From: Acinetobacter sp. ANC 7912
GTDB lineage: Bacteria; Pseudomonadota; Gammaproteobacteria; Pseudomonadales; Moraxellaceae
NCBI RefSeq assembly: GCF_039862785.1
Contig: NZ_CP156795.1
Span: 1,302,001 to 1,366,000, forward strand
Length of the DNA stretch: 64,000 nt
Reading direction: 5' to 3'
Under the pieces are notes generated by a model that worked only from the letters and a program-made list of their open reading frames with translations, was not told the origin of the DNA and did no database searches. Below, one piece after another: positions 57,265-64,000 of the stretch. The translations under genes were made by a program, and so were the position numbers. Every line of letters starts with the position of its first letter. Positions within the stretch are counted from its first letter, which is position 1.

Positions 57265-57930
57265 ATGACTAAAACCATAACATATCCTATCGTCATCGGG
57301 GCTACAGGCCTGGTCGGCAAGAGTCTGGTCAGGCAGTTGGTGAATGAGCCGAGTACCCAGCGTATTAGTGTGGTGGTACGTAAATATCAGCCAGAATTTG
57401 AACAGTGGCCCAAAGTCACACAGCTGGTCTTTGAAGACTTTCTGATGCTAAATGAGGAGGACGTGAGTAGTCATACTCATGCCTTTAGCTGTTTGGGCAC
57501 GACTTTAAAGCAGGCTGGCTCAAAAGATGCTTTTTATAATGTGGATTACACGATTAATGCCCATTTCGCCGAACTGGTTCAGGAAACCGAGGCGCATTAT
57601 TTGTTGATCAGTGCGATGGGAGCGAATGCCAAATCCCATTTTTTCTATAACCGGGTTAAGGGTGAACTGGAAGATTATATTCAGACCTTGAGTCTAGAGC
57701 GGATCAGCCTTATCCGTCCGTCTTTATTGCTCGGTGAGCGCGGACAGAAACGTTTGCTGGAAGATACTGCACAAAAGCTTTATAGCAAATTTTCGCATTT
57801 GGTACCGGATTCTTTTAAATACAAGCCAGTGACAGCCGAGCAGGTGGCTCATACTATGGTATATGCAGCCCTGAATCAGACTGTGAAATTTGAAATTTAT
57901 GATAATTTAGCCATACAAAAAATGAAATGA
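57265..57930 (+). CDS. NAD(P)H-binding short-chain oxidoreductase-like protein
   Basis: 221 residues. N-terminal Rossmann motif VIGATGLVGKSLVRQL (GxxGxxG), mid-region HAFSCLGTTLKQAGSKDAFYNVDY and YLLISAMGANAKSHFFYNRVKGELE with a Ser...Tyr-x3-Lys arrangement (YNRVKGE). It is similar in form to HTATIP2/TIP30-like atypical SDRs. The substrate is unknown. It lies 12 bases before rraA and may be in one transcript. Confidence 0.8.
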   Translation: MTKTITYPIVIGATGLVGKSLVRQLVNEPSTQRISVVVRKYQPEFEQWPKVTQLVFEDFLMLNEEDVSSHTHAFSCLGTTLKQAGSKDAFYNVDYTINAHFAELVQETEAHYLLISAMGANAKSHFFYNRVKGELEDYIQTLSLERISLIRPSLLLGERGQKRLLEDTAQKLYSKFSHLVPDSFKYKPVTAEQVAHTMVYAALNQTVKFEIYDNLAIQKMK

Positions 57931-57942
57931 GGGTAAAAAATC

Positions 57943-58452
57943 GTGTCCAGCGTACCATTTGTAACTTGTGACCTGCTTGATGACAATCCGGATAAAGACT
58001 TGCAGGTGGTCACCCCATGCCTGGATGGCAAATTCTTTAGAAGCTATGGCGCACGTAAAAGCTTTGGCGGCCAGATTGTCACGGTAAAGTGCTTTGAAGA
58101 TAATTCACGTGTTAAAGAATTATTGGCGACGGATGGTACAGATAAGGTATTAGTCGTCGATGGTGGCGCGTCTATGCGTTGTGCACTGATGGGTGACCTG
58201 ATCGCTGAATCAGCAGTGAAGAACCACTGGAATGGCGTGATTATCTACGGCTGTGTACGTGATGTAGATGCCATTGCTGAGCTGGACCTTGGTGTACATG
58301 CCTTGGCTTCTATTCCTCAAAAGAGCAACCGTAAAGGTATTGGCGAAGTCGATGTACCGCTTTACTTTGGTGGTGTGAGATTTACGCCGGGTGAATATGT
58401 CTATGCTGACAATAACGGCATTGTGCTGTCTAAAGAAAAATTAGTCGATTAA
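57943..58452 (+). CDS. rraA: RraA family regulator of RNase E / aldolase-like
   Basis: 169 residues, typical length. Hallmarks: [74 protein letters not shown]. In E. coli it inhibits RNase E by protein contact. Members with the Gly-Asp/Arg-Asp pair can also be 4-hydroxy-4-methyl-2-oxoglutarate aldolases; this sequence keeps GDLIAE and RDVD, so enzymatic activity is possible. Confidence 0.9.
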   Translation: MSSVPFVTCDLLDDNPDKDLQVVTPCLDGKFFRSYGARKSFGGQIVTVKCFEDNSRVKELLATDGTDKVLVVDGGASMRCALMGDLIAESAVKNHWNGVIIYGCVRDVDAIAELDLGVHALASIPQKSNRKGIGEVDVPLYFGGVRFTPGEYVYADNNGIVLSKEKLVD

Positions 58453-58558
58453 GCAGCAAGCTGTTTAAACTGACAGAATAAGAAAAAATCAGCAATACCG
58501 TGAAAGTCACTTAATCTGCCTACTTTCACGGTCACTAAAACAAAAAAGGATAAATCGT

Positions 58559-59338
58559 ATGCTCCCACATCAAATCAAGGTTGTACAGGCATTGGTATCA
58601 TCAATTACCCAAGGTGGGAGAGGGATGGTGGGTACGCCGTTTCCGAATCAGCCTGAAAAGCCAATCAAACTGTATGAATTTGAAGGTTCACCATTTTGTC
58701 GTCGGGTGCGTGAGGTATTAACTTTACTGAATCTGGATTATGAGGTTTACCCATGTCCGAAAGGTGGCACCAAATACCGTCCGATCGTCAAACAGCTAGG
58801 GAGTAAAACGCGTTTTCCATTTTTAGTCGATGAAAATACCGGTGACCAGATGTATGAATCACAGGAGATTATTCATCATCTGTTTAAGCATTATGGCAAA
58901 AATGGCAAGACACCAAGTAAATATACTCATTATCCTAAAATTCCGACAGTGGCTCTTGCTGGAACAATTGTGAATGGCGCTCGTGGTGTTTGGGTGGATA
59001 AACAGATTATTAATCGTCCAGCACCTGAAAAGTTATTGGAATTATGGGGCTTTGAAGCGAGTCCTTTTACCCGAGTGGTACGCGCTGTTTTGAGTGAGTT
59101 GGAACTACCGTTTATTTTTCATAATGTCGCCAAAGAGCGCTGGCAGGATTATGGTCCAGCAAAACTGCGCTTAAAACCCGGTAAATATGAACCATTACCG
59201 GGTGGCAAACGTGAACAAGTGTTAAAAGTGATGGGAGATAACATTCAGGTCCCTTATTTGGTTGACCCAAATACTGGGGTGAAAATGTTTGAATCTAAAG
59301 AGATTGTGAACTATTTACAGCATCAGTATAGTGCTTAG
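58559..59338 (+). CDS. Tandem GST N-terminal (thioredoxin-fold) protein
   Basis: 259 residues containing two copies of a glutathione S-transferase N-domain. Copy 1 (about 35-125): YEFEGSPFCRRVREVLTLLNL, VDENTGDQMYESQEIIHHL. Copy 2 (about 160-258): WGFEASPFTRVVRAVLSELEL, VDPNTGVKMFESKEIVNYL. The SPFC of copy 1 becomes SPFT in copy 2, so only the first keeps the CxxR-type cysteine. There is no alpha-helical GST C-domain. Function unknown; related two-repeat proteins occur in cyanobacteria and plants. Confidence 0.8.
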   Translation: MLPHQIKVVQALVSSITQGGRGMVGTPFPNQPEKPIKLYEFEGSPFCRRVREVLTLLNLDYEVYPCPKGGTKYRPIVKQLGSKTRFPFLVDENTGDQMYESQEIIHHLFKHYGKNGKTPSKYTHYPKIPTVALAGTIVNGARGVWVDKQIINRPAPEKLLELWGFEASPFTRVVRAVLSELELPFIFHNVAKERWQDYGPAKLRLKPGKYEPLPGGKREQVLKVMGDNIQVPYLVDPNTGVKMFESKEIVNYLQHQYSA

Positions 59339-59382
59339 TGAAGATAAATTGTTGGTGCTATAAAAATACTTTAATCACAAAT

Positions 59383-59411
59383 AAAAAGAGGATCATCAAG
59401 ATCCTCTTTTT
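59383..59411. terminator. Bidirectional terminator between the GST-like gene and roxA
   Basis: AAAAAGAGGAT catcaag ATCCTCTTTTT between two convergent genes. Confidence 0.88.
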
Positions 59412-59418
59412 ATGCAGC

Positions 59419-60588
59419 TTATTCTTCTTCAGCAGGTGGAACCAGCATCAGAATCGATTCATTCAACAGGTCAGCCAGATCTTCCAGCATGTCCTCATCA
59501 GCAAAGTCCAGATCCAGTGCAACGGTTTCACCATTGGCAATCAATTTCAGCTTTTCAGCAAAGGTATCGGAAATACATAAGCCTTCACCATTGCCCCAGA
59601 ACAGCACTTCGCCATCTTCTTCTGTATAGAGCAGGCGAGAAGCGGGTTCCAGCATGATGCTATAGCCCTGATCCAACGCTTCTTCCAGATCACCCGTGCC
59701 AATTTCTTCAGCTTCCGGAATATTTTCTGGATATTTGGGCTCAGACATCAAGGTCATGATGGCATCTTCCAGCACATTCGAGTTGAGCAGCTGCTCCATG
59801 ACTTTGTCTTTCAGGTATTCCAGTTCATGGGTAGTCACTTGTCCCGGTGCTGAAATCTGATCACGAATGATGTCAGTGAGGGGGTTACGCAGGGCTTCAT
59901 TTTCAGCGAATTTATCACCAACACGATCCATCATATCGCTGACGTTTGGCATGCGAAAACCGAAAGAGAAAGTCAGGCAGTCATCTTCAGCAACGCCGTA
60001 ATGGGACAGACCTGGTGGTACATAGAGTAGGTCACCCGGAGCCAGCACTTCATCAAAATTCACATCCATTTCGGGAAGTAGTTTTAATGGCTGACCAGGT
60101 AAAAATTCAGTTTCTACATCACACATCTGGCCTAACTGCCAGCGACGATGACCATAACCTTGTACCAGAAATACATCATAATAGTCGAAATGCTTGCCGA
60201 CTGAACCGCCTTTAGGTGCATAGGAGGCCATGATGTCATCACGACGCCATTGAGGAATAAATGGGAATTTTTTCCAGAGTTCAGATAGGTCAAAAGAATA
60301 GTGGTCAACTGCCTGTACCAGTAGGGTCCACAATTTTGGCATCTTCTGGAAATCTGCTTTCAGTAAAGGTGAAGACTTCACTGACCACTGGTTTGGATCA
60401 CGATCTTTCTGTTTGATCAGGCGAGCTGTGACATTTTCTTCAAGGGCTAGTTCTATCACATCATCAGGTTCCAGCAGACCTGCGATTTCAGGCATAGCAT
60501 TACGCACAAGGAGAGGTTTTTTCTGCCAGTATTCAGCAAGGAACTGTTCAGCGGTAATTCCGCCTAATACATCTAAAGGTTGGGACAT
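59419..60588 (-). CDS. Cupin/JmjC ribosomal oxygenase (RoxA/YcfD-like)
   Basis: 389 residues. Fe(II)/2-oxoglutarate oxygenase of the cupin_4 group: GGSVGKHFDYYDVFLVQGYGHR supplies the metal His-x-Asp, and PPGLSHYGVAEDD the distal His. GDLLYVPPG is the family's sheet. E. coli YcfD hydroxylates Arg81 of ribosomal protein L16. The C-terminal ~150 residues (WH-like and dimerisation) follow. It is the last core-like gene before the IS region. Confidence 0.88.
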   Translation of the reverse strand: MSQPLDVLGGITAEQFLAEYWQKKPLLVRNAMPEIAGLLEPDDVIELALEENVTARLIKQKDRDPNQWSVKSSPLLKADFQKMPKLWTLLVQAVDHYSFDLSELWKKFPFIPQWRRDDIMASYAPKGGSVGKHFDYYDVFLVQGYGHRRWQLGQMCDVETEFLPGQPLKLLPEMDVNFDEVLAPGDLLYVPPGLSHYGVAEDDCLTFSFGFRMPNVSDMMDRVGDKFAENEALRNPLTDIIRDQISAPGQVTTHELEYLKDKVMEQLLNSNVLEDAIMTLMSEPKYPENIPEAEEIGTGDLEEALDQGYSIMLEPASRLLYTEEDGEVLFWGNGEGLCISDTFAEKLKLIANGETVALDLDFADEDMLEDLADLLNESILMLVPPAEEE

Positions 60589-60709
60589 GGGATTAACTAC
60601 AGATAAATTTTGCTTATTGTCCCTTGAGTTATGTAATGGTGCAAGAGAGATTCTGAGTAATCAATTTTATTGATCTAACTTTTAATATAAACAGGCTTTG
60701 TTTCTTTAA

Positions 60710-61748
60710 GGCTTTGTTGCACAAACCTATCTGTAAAGGCTTTTTCAGCGATATAATTTTCAAATGAAGAAGCCTACACACAAAATCTACCGCACAACCA
60801 ATTGGCCCGCATATAACCGAGCACTCATGAGTCGCGGAAATATTGCCATTTGGTTTGATCCTGCTACGCAATGGTATGCGCCATCAAAAGGCAAACAAGG
60901 GCGAAATCAAACCTACTCCGACGCAGCCATCCAGTGCTGCTTAATGATTAAATCCTTATTCCGTCTGTCTTTACGTATGGTTACTGGCTTTGTGCAAAGT
61001 CTGATTAAACTTTGCGGATTAAATTGGATAGCTCCAGATTACACCACGCTTTGTAGAAGACAAAAGCATATTGATATTGTAATCAGCTACCAAAAAAGTA
61101 GCGATGGGCTGCATCTACTCATGGACTCTACAGGCATGAAGTTTCTAGGTGAGGGCGAATGGAAACGCAAGAAACATGGACCTGAATATCGTCGCCAATG
61201 GCGTAAACTTCATATTGGTATAGATGCTAAAACCCTACAAATACGAGCAGTTCAGCTTACAACCAATAATGTCAGTGATTCACAGGTGCTTGGTGATTTA
61301 CTTAATCAGATTCCACAAGATGAGCAGATTAACTCTGTTTATACCGATGGAGCTTATGACACCAAGCAATGCCGTCAGGTCATTGCAGATCGGCAAGCGC
61401 ATGCGGTGATTCCACCTAGAAAAAATGCGAAACCATGGAAAGATACAAAGAGTAGCTCGCTAGAGCGAAATGAATTACTTCGAACAATTAAACGTTTAGG
61501 CAGGACACTATGGAAAAAATGGTCAGGCTATCATCGGCGAAGTTTGGTTGAAACTAAGATGCATTGCATCAAATTATTAGGAGATAAACTCAGTGCAAGG
61601 AGTTTTGATAGCCAAGTGAATGAGATCCATGCACGTGTAGCAGTCCTTAACAGATTTACGGAATTAGGTCGACCACTTACCCAAGTTACGCCTTAAATTT
61701 AGCTCAATTAGGTGCGCTTTGCATTTCAAATCTTTGTGCAACAAAGCC
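60710..61748 (+). mobile_element. Complete IS5-family (IS903-group) insertion sequence
   Basis: 1039 bp with exact 16-bp terminal inverted repeats GGCTTTGTTGCACAAA. It contains one transposase gene. Flanking 9-mers (TTTCTTTAA left, GATTTGTTT right) are not a target duplication, and the right side is IS66 sequence, so the element probably mediated a deletion or is the result of recombination. Confidence 0.9.
60764..61696 (+). CDS. IS5-family transposase
   Basis: 310 residues. DDE transposase with the catalytic pieces LLMDSTGMKFLGEGEW (first Asp), VYTDGAYDTKQCRQVI (second Asp), and a Y-x2-R-x3-E-like signature YHRRSLVETKMHCIK in the C-terminal third. The N-terminus KPTHKIYRTTNWPAYNRALM is the IS903-group type. 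It is intact, so the IS may be active. Confidence 0.93.
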   Translation: MKKPTHKIYRTTNWPAYNRALMSRGNIAIWFDPATQWYAPSKGKQGRNQTYSDAAIQCCLMIKSLFRLSLRMVTGFVQSLIKLCGLNWIAPDYTTLCRRQKHIDIVISYQKSSDGLHLLMDSTGMKFLGEGEWKRKKHGPEYRRQWRKLHIGIDAKTLQIRAVQLTTNNVSDSQVLGDLLNQIPQDEQINSVYTDGAYDTKQCRQVIADRQAHAVIPPRKNAKPWKDTKSSSLERNELLRTIKRLGRTLWKKWSGYHRRSLVETKMHCIKLLGDKLSARSFDSQVNEIHARVAVLNRFTELGRPLTQVTP

Positions 61749-62033
61749 GATTTGTTTTGCGGTGAGATGTTCGTTTTTACTGCCGAATTTGTGCTGTTTA
61801 AACAGCGCCAGTTCATGCTCGTATTTTTGATTGAGAATGGAAAGATGTTGAACTTGAGCATCTAATTGCTGATTGGTGACTTCAAGATGCTGAACTTTGG
61901 TATCTAATTGTTGGTTTGATTTTTCTAATTCTTGATTTGATTGTGCCAGAGACTGATGCTGCATTGCCAACTGCCGGGTGAATTCCAGCAGTTGTTCATG
62001 GGTCAGTTGGCTTAAGTCAGGCAGCGTATTCAT
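61749..62033 (-). pseudogene. IS66 TnpC, N-terminal fragment
   Basis: 95 codons of a transposase of the IS66 family: MNTLPDLSQLTHEQLLEFTRQ, then a coiled-coil rich in Gln/Asn (SNQELEKSNQQLDTKVQHLEVTNQQ), FKQHKFGSKNEHLTAKQIG. It is cut exactly at the IS5 end at 61748, with the catalytic domain missing. Confidence 0.9.
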
Positions 62034-62107
62034 GACCGCAGTATGCCTGAGGTCATGAGAAGAATGAAATAGAACGTTTGGAGAATAGCAGAATGGACCA
62101 ACCTAGT

Positions 62108-62443
62108 TTAGAGCATCGTCACCACCTGCTGTCGTCCAATGCGCTGCCAAGGTAAACCCTGGATCAGTGCCTGTAACTGTTCCGGACTGATCGCCATGCT
62201 TTCACCCTGGTGAACCTGCGCCCAGTGGAATTTTCCCTGTTCCAGCCGCCGGGCACACAGCCAGATGCCCAGTCCATCATGTACCAGCACTTTCATGCGA
62301 TGGCCACGTTTATTATAGAACAGGTAAGCACAATGCGGTTTAATGTAGCCAAAGGCTCTCACCACCTGAGCCATGATAGTATCCATCCCTGCTCGCATAT
62401 CCAGAGGTTGGGTGGAGAGCCAGATTTCATCAATGCGGATCAT
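62108..62443 (-). CDS. IS66 accessory protein TnpB
   Basis: 111 residues from ATG 62443. Contains DEIWLSTQPLDMRAGMDTIMAQV and HCAYLFYNKRGHRMKVLVHDGLGIWL, the IS66 Orf2 (PF05717) signature. The ATG overlaps the tnpA stop by 4 bases (ATGA). Intact, but useless without TnpC unless supplied elsewhere. Confidence 0.92.
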   Translation of the reverse strand: MIRIDEIWLSTQPLDMRAGMDTIMAQVVRAFGYIKPHCAYLFYNKRGHRMKVLVHDGLGIWLCARRLEQGKFHWAQVHQGESMAISPEQLQALIQGLPWQRIGRQQVVTML

Positions 62444-62823
62444 GTTGCAAGTGCCTTGAGTAATTCTGCTAAAGCAGATATTTCTGATACTTGCCATTTC
62501 AAGCCAATTTCTGCTTTTGAGTGGGGTAAAGTAATTTGAACCGTTAACATGTCAGTAGGAGTAGGATCTAATGGTGCAGAGCAAGATAAGGCAATAAATG
62601 CAGGTTTATTCGGTAGTGGTGAGCGATCATTCCCTGGCTTACCATCAATTAAGCGAATCCATTTGGATACAAGATTTGTATTCAATCCATGTTGCAAAGC
62701 GACCGAAGCAATTGAAACATCCGGTGCTTTACAAGCCTGAACGATCTGCTGTTTAAATTCAGCACTGTATGTTCTTCGTTTTTTCGCAAGAGATGCGATG
62801 GATGTCTGGTGATTTGTAGTCAT
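62440..62823 (-). CDS. IS66 accessory protein TnpA
   Basis: 127 residues. N-terminal helix-turn-helix RRTYSAEFKQQIVQACKAPDVSIASVALQHGLNTNLVSKW, as in IS66 TnpA/IS3-type orfA. The C-terminus is variable. It overlaps tnpB by 4 bases. Confidence 0.9.
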   Translation of the reverse strand: MTTNHQTSIASLAKKRRTYSAEFKQQIVQACKAPDVSIASVALQHGLNTNLVSKWIRLIDGKPGNDRSPLPNKPAFIALSCSAPLDPTPTDMLTVQITLPHSKAEIGLKWQVSEISALAELLKALAT

Positions 62824-62909
62824 AAATTTTAGTCCCCACTTGTTTTTAAGTGGGGACTAAATTAAGGCTTATAGGATGAATTCATAAGGTGTGTTCAGCG
62901 GACGCTTAC

Positions 62910-63326
62910 CAAACTGATGAGATTAATTCTTTCGAGGAGAAAAAAGACATTATTTATGCTGAGGAGTTGATTGGTTTTATAGTTTCAGAGTCAAATCAGG
63001 AGACACAACTTTATCAAGTTCTAGATGCCGCGGATGAAATAATAAATTCAAACAATCAGATAGATTTCTTATCGGTATTCTCAGGACAAGAAAGTAATTT
63101 GCTGGATATAGATTATATGAAATCAGATATTATTTCCTTAGCAGATATGCTTTCTGATTCTCATGATGTCGAAAATACGATTGTGTTAGAAAATGAGAAT
63201 GATCCAATTGTTATTGAAGCAAATACGGAGGAAGTTGCTCAAGCGACAGATCCATTGACATTGGATAATCAGGCGGATCACTATTTACAACAGCTTTTCT
63301 CGGATCAGCAACAGATAATTGGTTAA
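62910..63326 (+). pseudogene. 3' remnant of a larger gene, cut by the IS66 end
   Basis: 138 codons open from the IS66 boundary to TAA at 63326. The text is acidic, lacks Cys, and includes VFSGQESNLLDIDYMKSDIISL, ADMLSDSHDVENTIVLENE and DPLTLDNQADHYLQQLFSDQQ. Acidic, Asp/Asn-rich tails with short LxDML segments occur at the C-terminus of large type-I-secreted repeat adhesins (Bap/RTX-like) of Acinetobacter; this identification is an inference. The 5' part is not in the window. Confidence 0.55.
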
Positions 63327-63370
63327 TAAGATAACGCCAATCTCAACTTTTTAAGTCATTGAAATAAAAA

Positions 63371-63423
63371 GGACATAACCTCATTTTAAATCCGTCTATG
63401 AAAATAAAATTACAGTTATGTCC
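63371..63423 (+). promoter_or_regulatory. Hairpin over the start of the IS982-family transposase gene
   Basis: GGACATAAC (63371-63379) and GTTATGTCC (63415-63423) are exact reverse complements and the second arm contains the ATG (63418). Confidence 0.6.
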
Positions 63424-64000
63424 ACTGAAGAATTTATCATCATTGTCTATTTAATCATAGAGGAAATTTACCCAACTATAGTCTCTGAACCATTAAGAAA
63501 ACGTGGTTTTCCACCTGCTTTAACCGATATTGAAATTATCACAATGCAAATTGTTGGTGAGTGTCTCAAAATGGATACGGATAAAAGCATATGGATGTTT
63601 TTTAAAAACAATTACTTAAGTTGGTTCCCTCATTTAGGTTCATATCCTAACTTTTGTAAGCATTGTGCAAACTTATGGCAAGTTCATCAAAAAATCACAG
63701 CCCAATTAACTGCACATTATGGTCAGGATCATATTCATTTTATTGATGGATTTCCTATACCTGTTTGTCGTTATAGTCGAGCAAAAAGACACAAGAATTT
63801 CAAAGAACATGCAGGTTTTAGTTATTGTGCTGCACAACAAGAGAAATACTATGGTTTTAAAGGGCATCTTGTAATTAATTTGGAGGGTATGATTACTGGC
63901 TATACTTTCGCTCCAGCAAATGTAGATGAGCGTGATGTTGCACCAGAAATCACAGAAAATATTCATGGGTTACTAGGTGCAGATAAAGGTTACTTAAGAC
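63418..64000 (+). CDS. IS982-family transposase, 3'-truncated by window end
   Basis: 194 codons from ATG 63418 to the edge, with no stop. Pieces typical of the IS982 DDE family are ALTDIEIITMQIVGECL, YLSWFPHLGSYPNFCKHCANLW, HFIDGFPIPVCRYSRAKRHKNF and KYYGFKGHLVINLEGMITGY. The first catalytic Asp is in FIDGFP; a second is in GLLGADKGYL near the edge. The left IS end is not resolved. Confidence 0.88.
   Translation, partial: MSTEEFIIIVYLIIEEIYPTIVSEPLRKRGFPPALTDIEIITMQIVGECLKMDTDKSIWMFFKNNYLSWFPHLGSYPNFCKHCANLWQVHQKITAQLTAHYGQDHIHFIDGFPIPVCRYSRAKRHKNFKEHAGFSYCAAQQEKYYGFKGHLVINLEGMITGYTFAPANVDERDVAPEITENIHGLLGADKGYLR

Larger units (their letters stand above)
61749..62909 (-). mobile_element. Truncated IS66-family element
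   Basis: Contains tnpA, tnpB and the beginning of tnpC in the usual order, and one terminal repeat GTAAGCGTCCGCTGAACACA... (62888-62909 on the minus strand), which matches the IS66 GTAAGCG end. The other end was lost by the IS5 junction at 61748. Confidence 0.9.

Noticed and set aside
60694..60709. Second partial IS end (GGCTTTGTT) just left of the IS5 element
   Set aside because: Only nine bases match before divergence; could be chance and there is no matching partner end.

Overview
The window is a stretch of an Acinetobacter chromosome (Gammaproteobacteria, Moraxellaceae). The basis is protein-level familiarity with Acinetobacter orthologues (DnaE, MutS, RecA, BamA, LpxD, NtrBC, UppS), moderate-to-low GC with A/T-rich intergenic DNA, and Acinetobacter-type insertion sequences. 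The species is not resolved; nothing points specifically to A. baumannii. About 59 kb is ordinary core genome. The last ~3.3 kb, plus one small locus near 20.4-21.5 kb, carry mobile DNA.

Layout. 1-2.2 kb (+): 3' part of a YigZ/IMPACT gene, a hexapeptide acyltransferase, a tandem universal stress protein. 2.4-15.9 kb (-): O-methyltransferase, M15-like lipoprotein, ferredoxin fdxA, mutS, a lipase-like lipoprotein, a TPR lipoprotein, cysE, trmJ, dnaE. 16.0-16.5 kb: a non-coding island with two inverted copies of a three-hairpin repeat. 16.6-19.3 kb (-): methionine importer metQ-metN-metI with a terminator hairpin between metQ and metN and a structured region upstream. 19.8-21.5 kb: a GNAT acetyltransferase and a DUF4238 pseudogene broken by a nonsense codon, a frameshift and a 113-bp MITE. 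21.6-27.2 kb (-): purD, purH, fis, a zinc-ribbon membrane protein, prmA. 27.3-29.7 kb (-): two tandem BASS-family transporters and a small secreted protein. 29.9-33.8 kb (+): mnmG, an AAHS-type MFS transporter behind a FadR/GntR-like operator, and a small CxxC protein. 33.9-36.4 kb (-): ntrC, ntrB.

36.8-49.2 kb (+) is the main envelope cluster: rimO, pyrH, frr, uppS, cdsA, dxr, rseP, bamA, skp, lpxD, fabZ, lpxA. It joins isoprenoid and undecaprenyl supply (Dxr, UppS), phospholipid precursor (CdsA), outer-membrane protein assembly (BamA, Skp), sigma-E-type proteolysis (RseP) and lipid A acylation (LpxD, FabZ, LpxA). The E. coli-type continuation lpxB-rnhB-dnaE is missing here; dnaE lies ~33 kb away on the other strand.

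49.2-60.6 kb: cpoB, the 4.5S/SRP RNA gene ffs, a small membrane protein, recX-recA, hslR, a HAD nucleotidase divergent from cysQ, a histidine phosphatase, small unknowns including a 40-residue lipoprotein, rpsT, an NAD(P)-binding protein, rraA, a double-GST_N protein, and a cupin ribosomal oxygenase (roxA/ycfD type). 60.7-64 kb is a mobile junction: a complete IS5-family (IS903-group) element, the truncated end of an IS66 element, the 3' remnant of a larger gene, and the start of an IS982-family element that runs off the window.

I did not find a clear new defence, secretion or biosynthetic system. The least ordinary items are the covarying repeat at 16.1-16.5 kb, the MITE and its matching IS, the leaders of fis and metQ, the palindromic operator before the MFS gene, the double-domain GST, and the IS nest at the right edge.
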